Shown here in pieces: positions 31,401 through 39,454 of a stretch of 64,000 nt of DNA. Each line of letters opens with the position of its first letter. Within the stretch, counting starts at the first letter, position 1. The notes beneath the pieces are model-generated. The model was not told the origin of the DNA and did not search any database. It saw only the letters and a program-made list of their open reading frames with translations. This DNA comes from Micropterix aruncella (Eukaryota > Arthropoda > Insecta > Lepidoptera > Micropterigidae): contig OX155960.1 of assembly GCA_944548615.1 (NCBI GenBank), forward strand, positions 8,676,029 through 8,740,028, written 5' to 3'. The position numbers and the translations under genes were made by a program.

Positions 31401-34400
31401 ATAAATAGATCATAGGTTGACTATCCAAGGGATTATATATAGATTGAGGAGCCAAGAGAACTCATTTTACCAATGCAGAACAATTTGAAAAATTAATAAA
31501 AATATAGTTGTCGCACAACCTCCCTATTCTATTATTTTATAACAGTGAATAACTTAACTATATAAACATAAAATACAAATATTTCAATAAAAACAATAAA
31601 ATTCTGAAATTAAATTATAATAAAAATGTCTGGTGGTATATTTATAGTATTTTTGATCACGCTATAGTATAAAATAGTGTTTTTTCTATAAGCCGGTGGT
31701 ATTTTTCCATTTCAAAACTGGCCACAATGCAAGTGGCCGATGTGGTATATCCTGGACCTCACCGAAACCAATCTAGATAAGCTCGAGCGCCTACAGAACG
31801 TTTGCATAAGCTACATATTCAATCTGCGGAAGCATGACTCCGCAGTGTCCTGCACAATTCTTCCTACCATGACAACAAGGCTTTTACCGGGTTAGGAAGT
31901 GATGGTCTCCCACTTCGATCAAGTCAGAATAATTAATATTCCTCGTATCCCAAATCACAAAACCACATTTTTATCTTACTCCTTCTCCGTACATGCAGCT
32001 CAACTATGGAATCAGCTTCCTCTAGCTATTAAGAGGCGCTAGCTCGCTTTCCACCTCCAACCCGTCGTATGCCAACAGTGCCTATAGGCACTTTGCGTCG
32101 TTTGACAGATCCTCACGTAACCGTTTCGGCCGGCCCCCATATGTATTATATAAATATATAACATACATGACTAACAAGATTAATTACTAGGTAACAGGAA
32201 GGAATTAATGAAAAAACGATATTGTCAGTATTTATTTACAAAATTGGCCAAAAAGTTGCGGCGCAGTTTTCTTGCACGTGAAGACTGGCTTTTGAGCGGT
32301 TAAGCAATAATTGAAAAAGCACTTCTTTTTACAAAAAATATAAAACTCAAATTCTAACCTTTCCTTACCTTATAAAATCGAAGACTATCGCGGTTGTTTG
32401 ACATTATAAATAGGATAGAAAACGAATTTACCGCGTGAAATTTGTAGCACCCGACGTTTCGGTGACGTTGCAGCCGCCGTTGTCCAGGGTAGACTGTCTA
32501 CCCTGGACAACGGCGGCTGCAACGTCACCGAAACGTCGGGTGCTACAAATTTCACGCGGTAAATTCGTTTTCTATCCTATTTATTTCCTTACCTTATTTT
32601 AGCAATCTATGTAATTATATATTAACCTTTGGAGTAAATGGGTATTTTCATGGATGCATCTGTCTCTTTTGCAGGATTTTCGGCGACATCGACCATAAAG
32701 TACTATAACTACGAAACTACTACACCAATCATAAAAAGAACAACTGCACAATGATTGCATTGAAATTTCGAATATAGAATATTGAAATATCATTTTGTAA
32801 AACAATTAGATAATTATGAATAAATATGAGAACGTCAAAGTGAAAAAAACGCGGAACCAGATCTGGTCGTATCATACTCAACGGATAATTGTTTCAGAAC
32901 CAGATTTGGTCGTATCATACTTAAGGGGTTAATATATGTACCTATGTGTATATTATGTCTTTATGTCTTATTCAAATATTAATTTATTTATTGACTTTGG
33001 CTTTATATAGGTATAAAGCCAGTTCTTATATTTCCTATAATTTAAAATTTCGTTATAAAGGAGAATGCCTTTCTTTGGGCCAACCCTCCAATAACAATAA
33101 ACCATATGCCATATGAAAAAGCTTTTCATGCATTATAATTACTTATATGGCAGCTCTTCGTTGTGGGTAAAGTGGTATTTATGGCAATAGATGACGATAA
33201 TGGTTGGTTTTACTCAGTGAATCGAGTCAGAGATGCGAGACGAAATGGGCAGAAGGGCTGCAATCGACTCACGTGGCGGGTGGTACGTAAGTCATCAGTT
33301 GTTTGGCTTTTGATTTGTGCTGTAAACCTTTTTTTTGCTGTAATATTTTTTATTTTGTGCAATAAAGAATAAATAGTAATAATAATAAAAAAGAAATAAA
33401 TAATATTCATATTTTTAACAGACATTTCTTATCAGAGACCTAGTAATTGAAATATATAAAACTCAAATATATCACTAAGATATTAAAGGTGAGATTTAGT
33501 TTTTAAATATAACTCGTTTGAGTTATATTTAAAAACTAAATCTAAAAATATATATTTAGGCCTGTTTAGGCCTAAATATATATGCCACTCTCAAGCTAAT
33601 TGGCTGGCTCATATAAATAGTCGCATTTTCTATGCTACTATTCACACGGGCCCAGGGCTCATATAAATAGTAGCAGTAGTATCTTAAAGTACTCCAATTT
33701 TACTCTTCTTGTCACGTCAACATGTCGGTTGACTGGAAGGTATTGTTTAATCAGCAATAAGTCCACCATTGTATCTTAAATGTTTTTTTGTGCAATAAAG
33801 AGATTTTTATTCATTCATTCATGTAAAGCCCTTATGCCCCATTCTGACAGTGTGCATATTTTGTAACTGCAGTCGTCCGGGCTCCTCACCTTGATGAGGT
33901 GGTGCGACCCTGGTGGAGTCCGGCAACAAGTTCTCGGGACGCGCGTTCTTCTTCCTGCGTCTCGAGGGGGCCTGGGTAATATTGCTATCGTAGGCAATGT
34001 CTTAGAATCCCGTCCTAGGGACGAGCGGGCGCCATACCCAGGTCCTCTCGAGAGGCTTCTCCACCTATCGCACGTCCCCAGTTCTTTTCCCCTGTGCAGA
34101 CACTGAGGAAATCCTCCAGTGTCGCTGCCTAAGTCCTAAGCCACCAGCTCAGCTATCCGGTTCGCTCAGCGGAAGGGGTGGGTGGTGAATAGCTGGTATT
34201 AAAATACGCGCTGGTGGCCGACTTGGCGTGTTCTGTACCTTTAGGGAGTCGCACTTCCTCCCGTTCAAATGAGAAAAACTGTATTTTCGAAATTAAAGAT
34301 TTATTTCCCTAAATGCGGGATCAAAGGTTATTTTATAAAGTTTCGCAAAAAACGCCTTCCAGATTCCTTATATTAATTTTTACAATATTATTACACAGTA

Positions 34401-37400
34401 TTAATACTCTCGTTTATCTCGCGGATGGCGATGATAATGACCGATACAAAATTAAATTATTAAGTTGATTTTAAAGTTTTACAATGACTATCATTTTAGT
34501 TTATTAATATTGGCATTTTAATTAGCACAATTTATTTACTTAGACACACTAGATAATCGACACGCTTGATAATTGACACGACCATTGATGTACTTTTGAC
34601 CTTTTTCGCCGCGCGACACGCGGCAGATAATTTTCTAGTAACCTTTAATTATTTGAGACTTTTTGATTTATTTTAATTTTGAAATATTTTAATTGATTAC
34701 TTTTACTATGCCTTGATTGAAAATTGGTATCACTATCCGGTTTCTCACCGGGTCCTTAGCTTCAGGGTATTTTGAGCCTTACGCCCCTGCCCCGCTTTAC
34801 ACCCCTCTATTATATCAAATTCGGAACCTTCGAGGAAAACTAAAGAGTTGCCTAGACCTCACATAAAATTGGAGTACTTGTACCTTGATTGAATCCGCGG
34901 CGTACACGTGCTGCATCAGCCTGCTGGTCGAAACTCTAGCTGCTTTGCTGCTACGTCGGCAGATACTTTCGTCCTCAGAATTATATGGGTATGGTACATC
35001 CGTCAAGGGCGAGTACGTGGTTGAATTCAATCGCCGTCGCGCGTAGATAGTCTTTGCGGCGGCGAATTCTCAATTGATGTTACAGTTGATAGTGGAGGCG
35101 ATAATCCAAGCCAATAGGAAAATAAAAAACCCTCTAGAAAACAAGAAAGGATGGTCTAAGCCAGAGTCCTATAAATTACTTTAGTACTAGAAATTTACTC
35201 ACGCCAAAGGAAGGGAGCCACTTCTCGTAGGAGATGTCCGGGACAAGTGAATACGGATTCTCTCCGATCTGCGCTAGCGACCGCCGTCACCCGAATAGGA
35301 ACGTTTAAAGTACGGCGAATTATGTCGACGACATTTCGCCGGCAATGTTGGGGCCTATCGTACTACGTACGATTTTATAGAATCTAAATATGTAGAACCC
35401 CAAACATTACATAACATTGCAGGATATGAGAGTCCAGTTTGCTGTAAACATCACGGAGCTCGTCAATAAACTAATTGAATTTGCGAGAAACATCTTCGGA
35501 ATGTGGAGAGATCATGAGGGTATGTGGGGTTTGAAGCTTACCGAAACACTTCAGACTCACCTAGGAGACAAGGAGTTCTTCGATAGCGCGCCTCGTGACT
35601 TACAGGAGGTAAAAAAATCGCTCAATTTGATAGTTTCTTTCTTCATATAAGATAAAACGAATTTACAACATCGCCGAAACGTCAGGTGCTATAAACTTCT
35701 TGTTTGTAGCACCTGACGATTCGGCGATGTTGCAATCGCGTTGTCCAGGATAGACTGAAGTTCTGTCAATCGTCATTTGTTATTCTGTGGGCAAGCGGAA
35801 AACTGCTGCTATTACTATTCACTTAGTTGCACTATTGAATATGTGTTTGCAGATTGCAGATTTTTCTTGCTGAACGTTTTTAACAATTTTCATGTGTTCC
35901 CTTAGTCGAGTGGCTATGGGCCGTTTTGTTTATCCACTGTAGACTAAGCCACAGCTGCATTTGATTTTATACGTACCCGGGGTTAGAAGTGGTATTACAT
36001 CCTTTACAGGCCTCAGAGATCGAGCTATATTTTGGGTCGGTTTGAAGATTGTTTTTATATCTAATTTACTTGGCATCTTACTTATTCGATCTGTCACGCC
36101 CTTGACGTATAGTAAGAATGCTCAAGATCTGCTCGGTTTCGTCGGTATTGGATCCCAAGTATGTCTCAAGATATTTTCCGTAACCATTTCTCCTAAGGAT
36201 ATCATTTACATGTTTCATCTCCTGCGGAAATGATCACATGCTTGATTCACGAGCGACGTTTGCACTGAACGGAGGTGATTGAAATGATGGTGTGAGCTGG
36301 CATGCAAATATCTGTCGGTATTTGTGGGCTCCCGATATACCTACTGTATGTCCGACAGCATTACATTTAAATTTATTTCTTTAAAATCTTTAAATTGTTG
36401 AAACTTAGCCTATGCTATTGTCACTTCTCGTCACTTATCTCACATCTAAAAAATCCAGAGCCGCACTTTTCTACTTCATAGGTGAATCTATTTATTTGGT
36501 GTATGGAGTTTAGATGACCCAGGAATTCTTCCACCGTTTGTATATTAACCCTTCAGTATGCAGATGCACATAGCGAAGCCAGAGAATGGGTTTATTTTGG
36601 GGGTTTTGATGGCTAGTTCCTAAAAATATTCCATGTATAAGTCGCTTATTATCGGCGACACGGGGCATTCCATTGCTACTCCATCGATTTATTTATAATA
36701 ATCGCCGCTCCACAAATACCACTGAATCCATTGCAGAAAAAATATGTTATGATATTAAACCTTACTCTAAATGTAATTCCAACTGCTTCTACATGCTAGA
36801 AGTATTCTTGCAATTTCTCTATACCCAAGAAAGCTTTTTAGTCGTAGAATGGCGAAGAAACGCAACAAAGCAGAGATGTTAATTGTGCGACTGTGACTAA
36901 AAACCTTTCACAAAAAACCAGCTGGCAACTTTTTCTAGGTATTGCTGCTGAAACATGTTCTTGTCCTATAAACAATACATAGCCTAGTTTATCAGGTTTT
37001 TTTCATTACAGTTGCTCGCTGATCGAGATATTTTAATAAACGCCGTTGCACAATCGGCCGACAATCATAGTCGCTTCATAAACGACAGGGAAGACCTCCT
37101 GATAAATCGAATAACATCTTGGAAAGACAAACTCATCGAAGACACTAATCGGTCAGTAATTTGAATTCAAGACTTTTGAGGTTGTTTGACATTATAAATA
37201 GGATAAAAACGTATTTACCACTAGAAGTTGAAACCGCTGTTGTCTAGGGTAGACTAAAGTCGCTGTCAATTGTCATCTGCGGATAGGCGGCAAACTGCTG
37301 CTGTTACTTCACAGATTATAACGGTGCGGTGCGTTTGAATTTTGAAAATCCACCGTGCATACAATGCTCACTATATCTTGAATTCAGTCCATGCGCTTGG

Positions 37401-37757
37401 CGTTAAGCATTGAGAAAATTTTAAGAAGAGGGTTCCACGCAGAAGAGTTTGTAACTGTCGTCTCTATTGAAGTTCGAGGTTCTTCTTATTTCCATGGCTT
37501 TCCTGATTATGCGAGGAAAATAAAATCCTTTTCATAACAGTCAGTAATTTAGAAATGACATGATTACTTCGGAACTGTCTATACAAAGTGAATTTTTAAC
37601 AATTTCTAGACAGGAAACGGAACGCGACCGTGGTAGAGTCCTCGAAATCCACCACTATGTAGAGAACGAACGGAAAGAATGGCAGGAGCTAATCATGCAG
37701 TTGGCCGAACAACCGGACCCGAGTTTAACCGCTCTGTTGGATGGCGGCATATTTTAA
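18993..37757 (+). CDS. DRC3: Dynein regulatory complex subunit 3 (LRRC48), complete spliced gene
   Basis: Eight exons join in frame: 18993-19493, 24215-24387, 25005-25214, 27081-27221, 31172-31373, 35423-35608, 37012-37151 and 37610-37757. They total 1701 bp, or 566 residues plus stop; human DRC3 is about 520. All junctions are GT-AG and every phase matches. The N-terminus carries the family signature around [17 protein letters not shown] (residues 31-47), then leucine-rich repeats with an SDS22-like IEKIENL pattern (about 64-200) ending in an LRR cap in exon 2. The rest is a charged helical/coiled-coil region matching DRC3 in order, for example LTYKDEYCQQY across exons 3-4. DRC3 is a subunit of the nexin-dynein regulatory complex that links axonemal doublets and tunes ciliary or sperm motility (family knowledge). 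Expression in ciliated sensory neurons or testis is inferred. Introns are full of transposon relics, but no exon is damaged. Confidence 0.93.
19494..20004. other. DRC3 intron 1, no recognised feature
   Basis: The frame at 19779-19982 has no recognisable domain. Nothing else is supported. Confidence 0.4.
20005..20270 (+). repeat. Dispersed repeat, sister of 106-415
   Basis: Shares AAGTAAATAGTTGTCTAA and several further blocks with the first 400 bp of the window, in the same order. Confidence 0.6.
20330..20695 (+). repeat. Dispersed repeat B, sister copy at 44775-45005
   Basis: AGGGTGCGAGGGAAG, GTACGTCTCGACGAACGC and CTGTCTGGTATACTGTGCC recur in order at 44838-45009. In the second copy it abuts composite repeat A, so B may be one end of a longer A element. 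Short open frames on both strands show no known domain. Confidence 0.6.
20700..21120. other. DRC3 intron 1 with poly-G run and AATATTATAAACG repeat fragment
   Basis: A run of about 16 G lies at 20816-20832. At 21058-21110 a sequence including AACGTGAACGTTTGTAAGGA resembles a fragment widespread in insect genomes (often assigned to Helitron-like repeats); that assignment is from memory of the pattern. Confidence 0.35.
21125..22306 (-). pseudogene. hAT transposase relic (ZMYM1/ZBED-like), internally deleted element
   Basis: Minus-strand frames in order spell a hAT transposase: a CAHVLNL-type motif near 22190 ([18 protein letters not shown]), [15 protein letters not shown] near 22000, [20 protein letters not shown] near 21800, [17 protein letters not shown] near 21640, and the C-terminal dimerisation motif [20 protein letters not shown] at about 21290. 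Stops and frameshifts separate the pieces, so it is dead. The right end reads, on the minus strand, CACGGGCGTATATAAGG then a G run, a hAT-like terminus placed directly against mid-transposase sequence, so the N-terminal coding part is deleted. Confidence 0.85.
22233..22291. repeat. Opposed poly-G / poly-C block at the hAT terminus
   Basis: About 20 G, then TCCGGACCCCCTAA, then about 18 C. The two runs can pair into a near-perfect hairpin. Run lengths may be assembly-dependent. Confidence 0.8.
22680..22940. repeat. Penelope-type 3' repeat fragment
   Basis: GTTGTCCAGGGTAGACTGAA, GGCGGCAAACTGCTGCTGTT and TTTTAAGAAGAGGGTTCCA recur at 37220-37470; the first two recur in slightly changed form at 35730-35820 beside a Penelope coding relic, which identifies the family. 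Confidence 0.6.
22941..23783. other. DRC3 intron 1, unclassified
   Basis: A pair of inverted segments (GGGCTCGATTGCGTTTCTTT at 23127 and GAAATGCAATCGAGCCC at 23421) bracket about 300 bp, so a fold-back element is likely here. No coding sequence recognised. Confidence 0.45.
23784..24100. mobile_element. Fold-back MITE with ~130 bp inverted arms
   Basis: AGACGTATTAG...GAATGCGTTAGCGGAATA...ACACTCCCTCTATCCTTG on the left pairs with CAAGGATAAAGAGAGTGTG...TATTCCGCTAGCGCATTC...CTAATACGTCT on the right, with moderate divergence. Its right end lies about 110 bp upstream of the DRC3 exon 2 acceptor. No coding. Confidence 0.7.
24215..24387 (+). CDS. DRC3: DRC3 exon 2 (last LRR and LRR cap)
   Basis: A T-rich tract ending in TTAG precedes the exon, which encodes [19 protein letters not shown] and then the LRR cap region. 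It ends at CAA|GTAAGT with two bases of a split codon. The human counterpart reads IIYLRRFKCLRTLSLSRNP. Confidence 0.92.
24430..24920 (-). pseudogene. LINE ORF2 C-terminal relic
   Basis: Minus strand reads [14 protein letters not shown], then after a frameshift a [16 protein letters not shown] end. The plus-strand segment at 31740-32050 is a second copy of the same region, with [15 protein letters not shown] and [20 protein letters not shown]. This is the usual tail of insect non-LTR reverse transcriptases. Confidence 0.65.
25005..25214 (+). CDS. DRC3: DRC3 exon 3
   Basis: The acceptor ACCAG|G completes a Lys codon with exon 2. The exon encodes a Glu/Lys-rich helix followed by [16 protein letters not shown], equivalent to the SFLFDSMYAEDSEG segment of human DRC3, and ends at GACGA|GTAAGT. 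Confidence 0.9.
25565..26250 (+). repeat. Composite dispersed repeat A, copy 1 (DRC3 intron 3)
   Basis: Shares long near-identical blocks with 30600-31073 (for example CTGGAAGCAGTACTGTTTCC and TCGCGGTTAAGGCGTTGGCC), and weaker matches with 44250-44775 (minus) and 56390-57240 (plus); the last ~80 bp block also occurs inside a fold-back element at about 28150-28230. The minus strand keeps a roughly 115-codon open frame (26063-25713) shared with copy 2. No known protein family was recognised. Confidence 0.75.
26490..26900 (-). pseudogene. LINE ORF2 C-terminal relic
   Basis: The minus strand translates, with stops, as [20 protein letters not shown] followed by [20 protein letters not shown], the standard thumb region of Jockey/CR1-like reverse transcriptases (KVQRRATK motif). 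Confidence 0.7.
27081..27221 (+). CDS. DRC3: DRC3 exon 4
   Basis: ATTACAG|A completes GAA (Glu) with exon 3. The exon encodes [20 protein letters not shown], aligning with the EYGLKQQEKRK region of the human protein, and ends at AAAAA|GTAAGT. Confidence 0.9.
27460..27880 (+). pseudogene. LINE 3' end relic
   Basis: Plus-strand frame 27551-27769 contains [20 protein letters not shown] and is followed by [15 protein letters not shown], the common C-terminal end of non-LTR ORF2. It is followed by (AGTT)n at 27877-27898. Confidence 0.65.
28035..28355. mobile_element. Fold-back MITE carrying an internal piece of repeat A
   Basis: The left arm (ACTACCCCTGCGAAGTATT...CGCTTTTATGAATGACC) and right arm (GGTCATTCATAAAAGCG...CTTAGCAGGGGTAGT) are inverted repeats over about 100 bp. 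The centre (about 28150-28230) holds TGACGGGTTCGCCCGTTGAA and other blocks found at the right end of repeat A. Confidence 0.7.
28849..28907. repeat. Hairpin with ~27 bp arms
   Basis: GGCAACCCTTCCTAAATGGC and GCCATTTAGGAAGGGCTGCC are near-perfect reverse complements; the arms continue into GACACGC/GCGTGTC around a 5 bp loop. One mismatch is visible. Confidence 0.8.
29225..29370 (-). pseudogene. Short LINE/Pol relic
   Basis: Minus strand reads [20 protein letters not shown] then [17 protein letters not shown], resembling the segment near the C-terminus of many retroelement Pol proteins. Fragmentary. Confidence 0.4.
29640..29960 (-). pseudogene. LINE ORF2 C-terminal relic
   Basis: Minus strand reads [18 protein letters not shown] and, after a stop, [17 protein letters not shown], a KVQRR...RRKRGDLIE pattern typical of insect LINE thumb regions. 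Related pieces occur at 26.5-26.9 and 43.9-44.3 kb. Confidence 0.65.
29961..30470. other. DRC3 intron 4, AT-rich, no recognised feature
   Basis: Only a run of about 12 G at 30418-30429 stands out. Confidence 0.4.
30537..31112 (+). mobile_element. tRNA-derived SINE 3' end split by repeat A
   Basis: The SINE tail (AGATTGTCGTATGACAATAA, then ACCCGCCCAT) at 30537-30599 resumes at 31084-31112 (TCACAATAAAGAGTATAAAC). At 55250-55300 the same tail is continuous. The interrupting 474 bp is repeat A. Confidence 0.75.
30600..31073 (+). repeat. Composite repeat A, copy 2, flanked by 10 bp direct repeats
   Basis: TTGTGAAACT at 30590-30599 and 31074-31083 flanks the insertion, a probable target-site duplication. 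The body matches copy 1 at about 25770-26190. The right end has extra TTGTGAAAC repeats near 31038 and 31057. Confidence 0.75.
31172..31373 (+). CDS. DRC3: DRC3 exon 5
   Basis: TTTCAAG|A completes AAA (Lys) with exon 4. The exon encodes 67 residues of coiled coil containing [20 protein letters not shown], ending after QCE in phase 0 at GAG|GTTTGT, an acceptable but less common donor. Confidence 0.88.
31740..32050 (+). pseudogene. LINE ORF2 C-terminal relic
   Basis: Plus strand reads [18 protein letters not shown], then [20 protein letters not shown], interrupted by stops. Sister of 24430-24920 in inverse orientation, within DRC3 intron 5. Confidence 0.7.
32062..32303 (+). mobile_element. TTAA MITE family 3, copy b
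   Basis: Matches the minus strand of 18536-18789 throughout (GCGTCGTTTGACAGATCC, TAACAAGATTAATTA, AAAAAGTTGCGGCGCAGTTT) and ends at TTAA 32300-32303. The left end is less clear, about 32062. Confidence 0.65.
32415..32582. repeat. Penelope-family palindrome, ~80 bp arms, near perfect
   Basis: AGGATAGAAAACGAATTTAC...GGTGACGTTGCAGCCGCC...CAGGGTAGAC runs directly into its own reverse complement, so that nearly the whole block folds into one hairpin with almost no loop. The arm sequence (CGAAACGTCGGGTGCTACAA) matches the terminal repeat of the Penelope relic at 35.65-36.72 kb. Confidence 0.85.
32622..32932 (+). mobile_element. TTAA MITE family 1, full copy
   Basis: TTAA at 32622-32625 and 32929-32932; begins CCTTTGGAGTAAATGGG, ends ATCATACTTAAGGGG. 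Inside DRC3 intron 5. Confidence 0.88.
33492..33583. repeat. Two adjacent perfect hairpins
   Basis: 33492-33543 has 24 bp perfect arms and loop GTTT (AGATTTAGTTTTTAAATATA...); 33548-33583 has 16 bp perfect arms (ATATATATTTAGGCCT) and also loop GTTT. Four bases separate them. Confidence 0.9.
33840..35400. other. Unclassified, partly GC-rich DRC3 intron 5 sequence
   Basis: 33870-34280 and 34810-35390 are GC-richer than surrounding intron and resemble parts of an unclassified retroelement (CTCCTCACCTTGATGAGGTG at 33884 is a small inverted repeat). Frames are short and unrecognised. Confidence 0.35.
35423..35608 (+). CDS. DRC3: DRC3 exon 6
   Basis: The acceptor CATTGCAG precedes [20 protein letters not shown], matching the DMVGLFIENVQ segment of human DRC3. 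The exon is 62 codons, phase 0 at both ends, with donor GAG|GTAAAA. Confidence 0.9.
35640..36720 (-). pseudogene. Penelope-like element relic: RT piece and GIY-YIG endonuclease
   Basis: On the minus strand, near 36670-36640, an [20 protein letters not shown] segment matches the Penelope RT motif (GCPLSPIIANLFME). Near 36480 [17 protein letters not shown] follows. Around 36110 [12 protein letters not shown], then [20 protein letters not shown] and [13 protein letters not shown] (about 35970) identify the linker and GIY-YIG endonuclease, with a stop just after. [20 protein letters not shown] continues the domain. Multiple stops make it dead. The 35650-35760 terminal repeat is palindromic. Confidence 0.82.
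35643..35760. repeat. Penelope terminal repeat, partly palindromic
   Basis: AACATCGCCGAAACGTCAGG and its inverse (CCTGACGATTCGGCGATGTT) face each other around TTCTTGTTTG. Beyond it lies the 3' UTR of the Penelope relic. Confidence 0.7.
37012..37151 (+). CDS. DRC3: DRC3 exon 7
   Basis: ATTACAG precedes [20 protein letters not shown], which aligns with LFVDKDTIVNAVGASHDIH of human DRC3. It ends in DTN plus two bases of Arg at CG|GTCAGT. Confidence 0.92.
37200..37510. repeat. Penelope-type 3' repeat fragment
   Basis: Shares GTTGTC-AGGGTAGACT, GCGGCAAACTGCTGCTGTTA and TTTTAAGAAGAGGGTTCCA blocks with 22680-22940. Occupies most of DRC3 intron 7. Confidence 0.6.
37610..37757 (+). CDS. DRC3: DRC3 exon 8 (terminal) and stop
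   Basis: TTTCTAG|A completes CGA (Arg) with exon 7. The exon encodes [20 protein letters not shown] and ends LLDGGIF then TAA, equivalent to the human ENRNRVKEI...LDNLECGDILD tail in position and character. Confidence 0.9.
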
Positions 37758-37770
37758 ATTAAATAATATA

Positions 37771-37776
37771 AATAAA
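37771..37776 (+). terminator. Likely DRC3 polyadenylation signal
   Basis: A canonical AATAAA lies 14 bp after the DRC3 stop codon. The whole area is very AT-rich, so a chance match is possible, but its position fits a short 3' UTR. Confidence 0.45.
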
Positions 37777-38136
37777 ACAAATTAAAAAACCAAAACACGA
37801 ATTTTATTATTATACAAACAATTTTCTTTCAGCCTCTAATAATTATTAATATAAATATATCACATTATTTTTATTATTAGTAAATACAAGAGTACGCAAA
37901 ATGCAATAAACTTAATTTTTGGTATTCTCTCAAAAATCTAATTAAGCATTACTTTAATAAATGTTTTTCAAGAAGGACCACAATATACATTTTTAATATC
38001 TTAAATACAAACATAATATATTAGGCCCCTTACCTATGTAATTCTCATTTTTTCACACTTGCCATTTTGTAAGTTTGTTTCTATTCCTTATTGTGAAATT
38101 CCACAATGGATAGGTTTTTAATCATACGAAAATCTC

Positions 38137-38373
38137 TTAACCCCTGGGTGGCCAAAAACGCCAATCGGTGGTTGTGGCGGTTAGCAGATCCACGCGTAGC
38201 CATTTCGGCCGGCCTCCATGTGTATTATTTAAATATATGATATACATGACTAACCAGATTAATCATTAGGTAGGTAACTCATAATCATTAAATTAATTAA
38301 AAAAAATACTTCTAGTATTTATATACAAAATTGACCCAAAAGTTGCGGCAAAGGCTGGCATCCAACAGGTTAA
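38137..38373 (+). mobile_element. TTAA MITE family 3, copy c
   Basis: TTAA at 38137-38140 and 38370-38373 flank a 229 bp element with ends CCCCTGGGTGGCC / CCTGTTGGATGCC. Internal TGACTAACCAGATTAAT and CAAAAGTTGCGGC identify the family. Confidence 0.75.
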
Positions 38374-38786
38374 GGTGGGTATCCATTAGGTTCGCGCATC
38401 AACTGTGCTTCACGCATCTGCAAGTGCTCCAGTAGTAGCTACAATCGCGCTCCTGGAGCGTGCCTTCTAGCACCCTCGACGGCGATAGCTCCACGCAGTG
38501 TATTCGTGGATGTGAGCAAAGTAATATGTTGGTGGGTACGTTCGGCGTTAAGTAAACGCGAATCCATCGCTATGGAGTGGGCCGAAGAGAAATTATACAG
38601 TGCTGTGGGATTCCAAGGAAGAGAAATTTATAATTATATTCTGGCGACGATATGTTCGCTCAACGTTTGAATGAAAACTGTAGAGCACTCGTTGTTCTTG
38701 AGACGATACGCGCACCGTCTCCATTTGAGCAGTTGCAGATGCGCAAAGCAGAGTTGATGCGCGAACCAAATGGATACCCACCTTAA
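38370..38786. mobile_element. TTAA MITE family 4 with ~60 bp inverted repeats
   Basis: TTAA at 38370-38373 and 38783-38786 flank 409 bp. The ends GGTGGGTATCCATTAGGTTC and (rc) GGTGGGTATCCATTTGGTTC stay similar for about 60 bp. No transposase inside. It shares its left TTAA with the family 3 copy next to it. A PIF/Harbinger origin with a 3 bp target is a less likely alternative. Confidence 0.78.
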
Positions 38787-39005
38787 CAACCAACCCTACT
38801 ATAAAGTGTTTATATGTATGCGTGTGTGTAACATGTGTGTGTGTCTTGTTATTCCATTCGACAGAATTACAATTGTAATTCCGTTAATTTTATCCCAAAG
38901 GAAAATGATGACCCAGCCAGGAACCGAACCCGGAACCTTAAATGTAAGATCAGGCGACCTACTGGACAATTGGAGACTGTTCATGAAACACCACACTCTC
39001 CAGTC
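38787..39005 (-). mobile_element. tRNA-derived SINE, inverted copy
   Basis: Minus strand reads GTAGGTCGCCTGATCTTACA, GGGTTCGGTTCCTGGCTGGG (tRNA box B and arm), then a body ending TATAGTAGGGTTGGTTGT. Same family as 55055-55305 and 59550-59770. Confidence 0.78.
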
Positions 39006-39454
39006 CTTGCTCTAATAGACTTCCAGTTTTATGAAACCTTTGATAACTTTTTACTGAGGAAAATTCTTCAAACCATTCATTGATTCCTTTCTGATAGAAA
39101 TTTATAACAAAGACATTAAGCAACTCCCATTAAAATACTAAACTGCACAGACAATAGAGGTCAATATTTCGAATAATTAATACAATAATATTACATATCT
39201 ATTAAGTAATATTTTGTATTAGGATTTATCTTATAATTAGTTTTGAGTACTTTTTGCTATTTCATGATTATTAATTTGTCAGTTTTTATTTTATTTTTCA
39301 ACTATTTTTATTATTTAATGATTATTTTGGTTTTTTTAATGATTATTTTGTCAGTTTTATTTTATTTTTCATCTATTTTTATTTTTAATGATTATTTTGT
39401 TTGCAACTAATGGAATAGAAAACATCTTTTTCATAAAATTACATTTTAAATTGC

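Noticed and set aside
38370..38786. PIF/Harbinger MITE with a 3 bp target
   Set aside because: The symmetric reading of the ends gives TTAA on both sides; a 3 bp duplication would need asymmetric ends.
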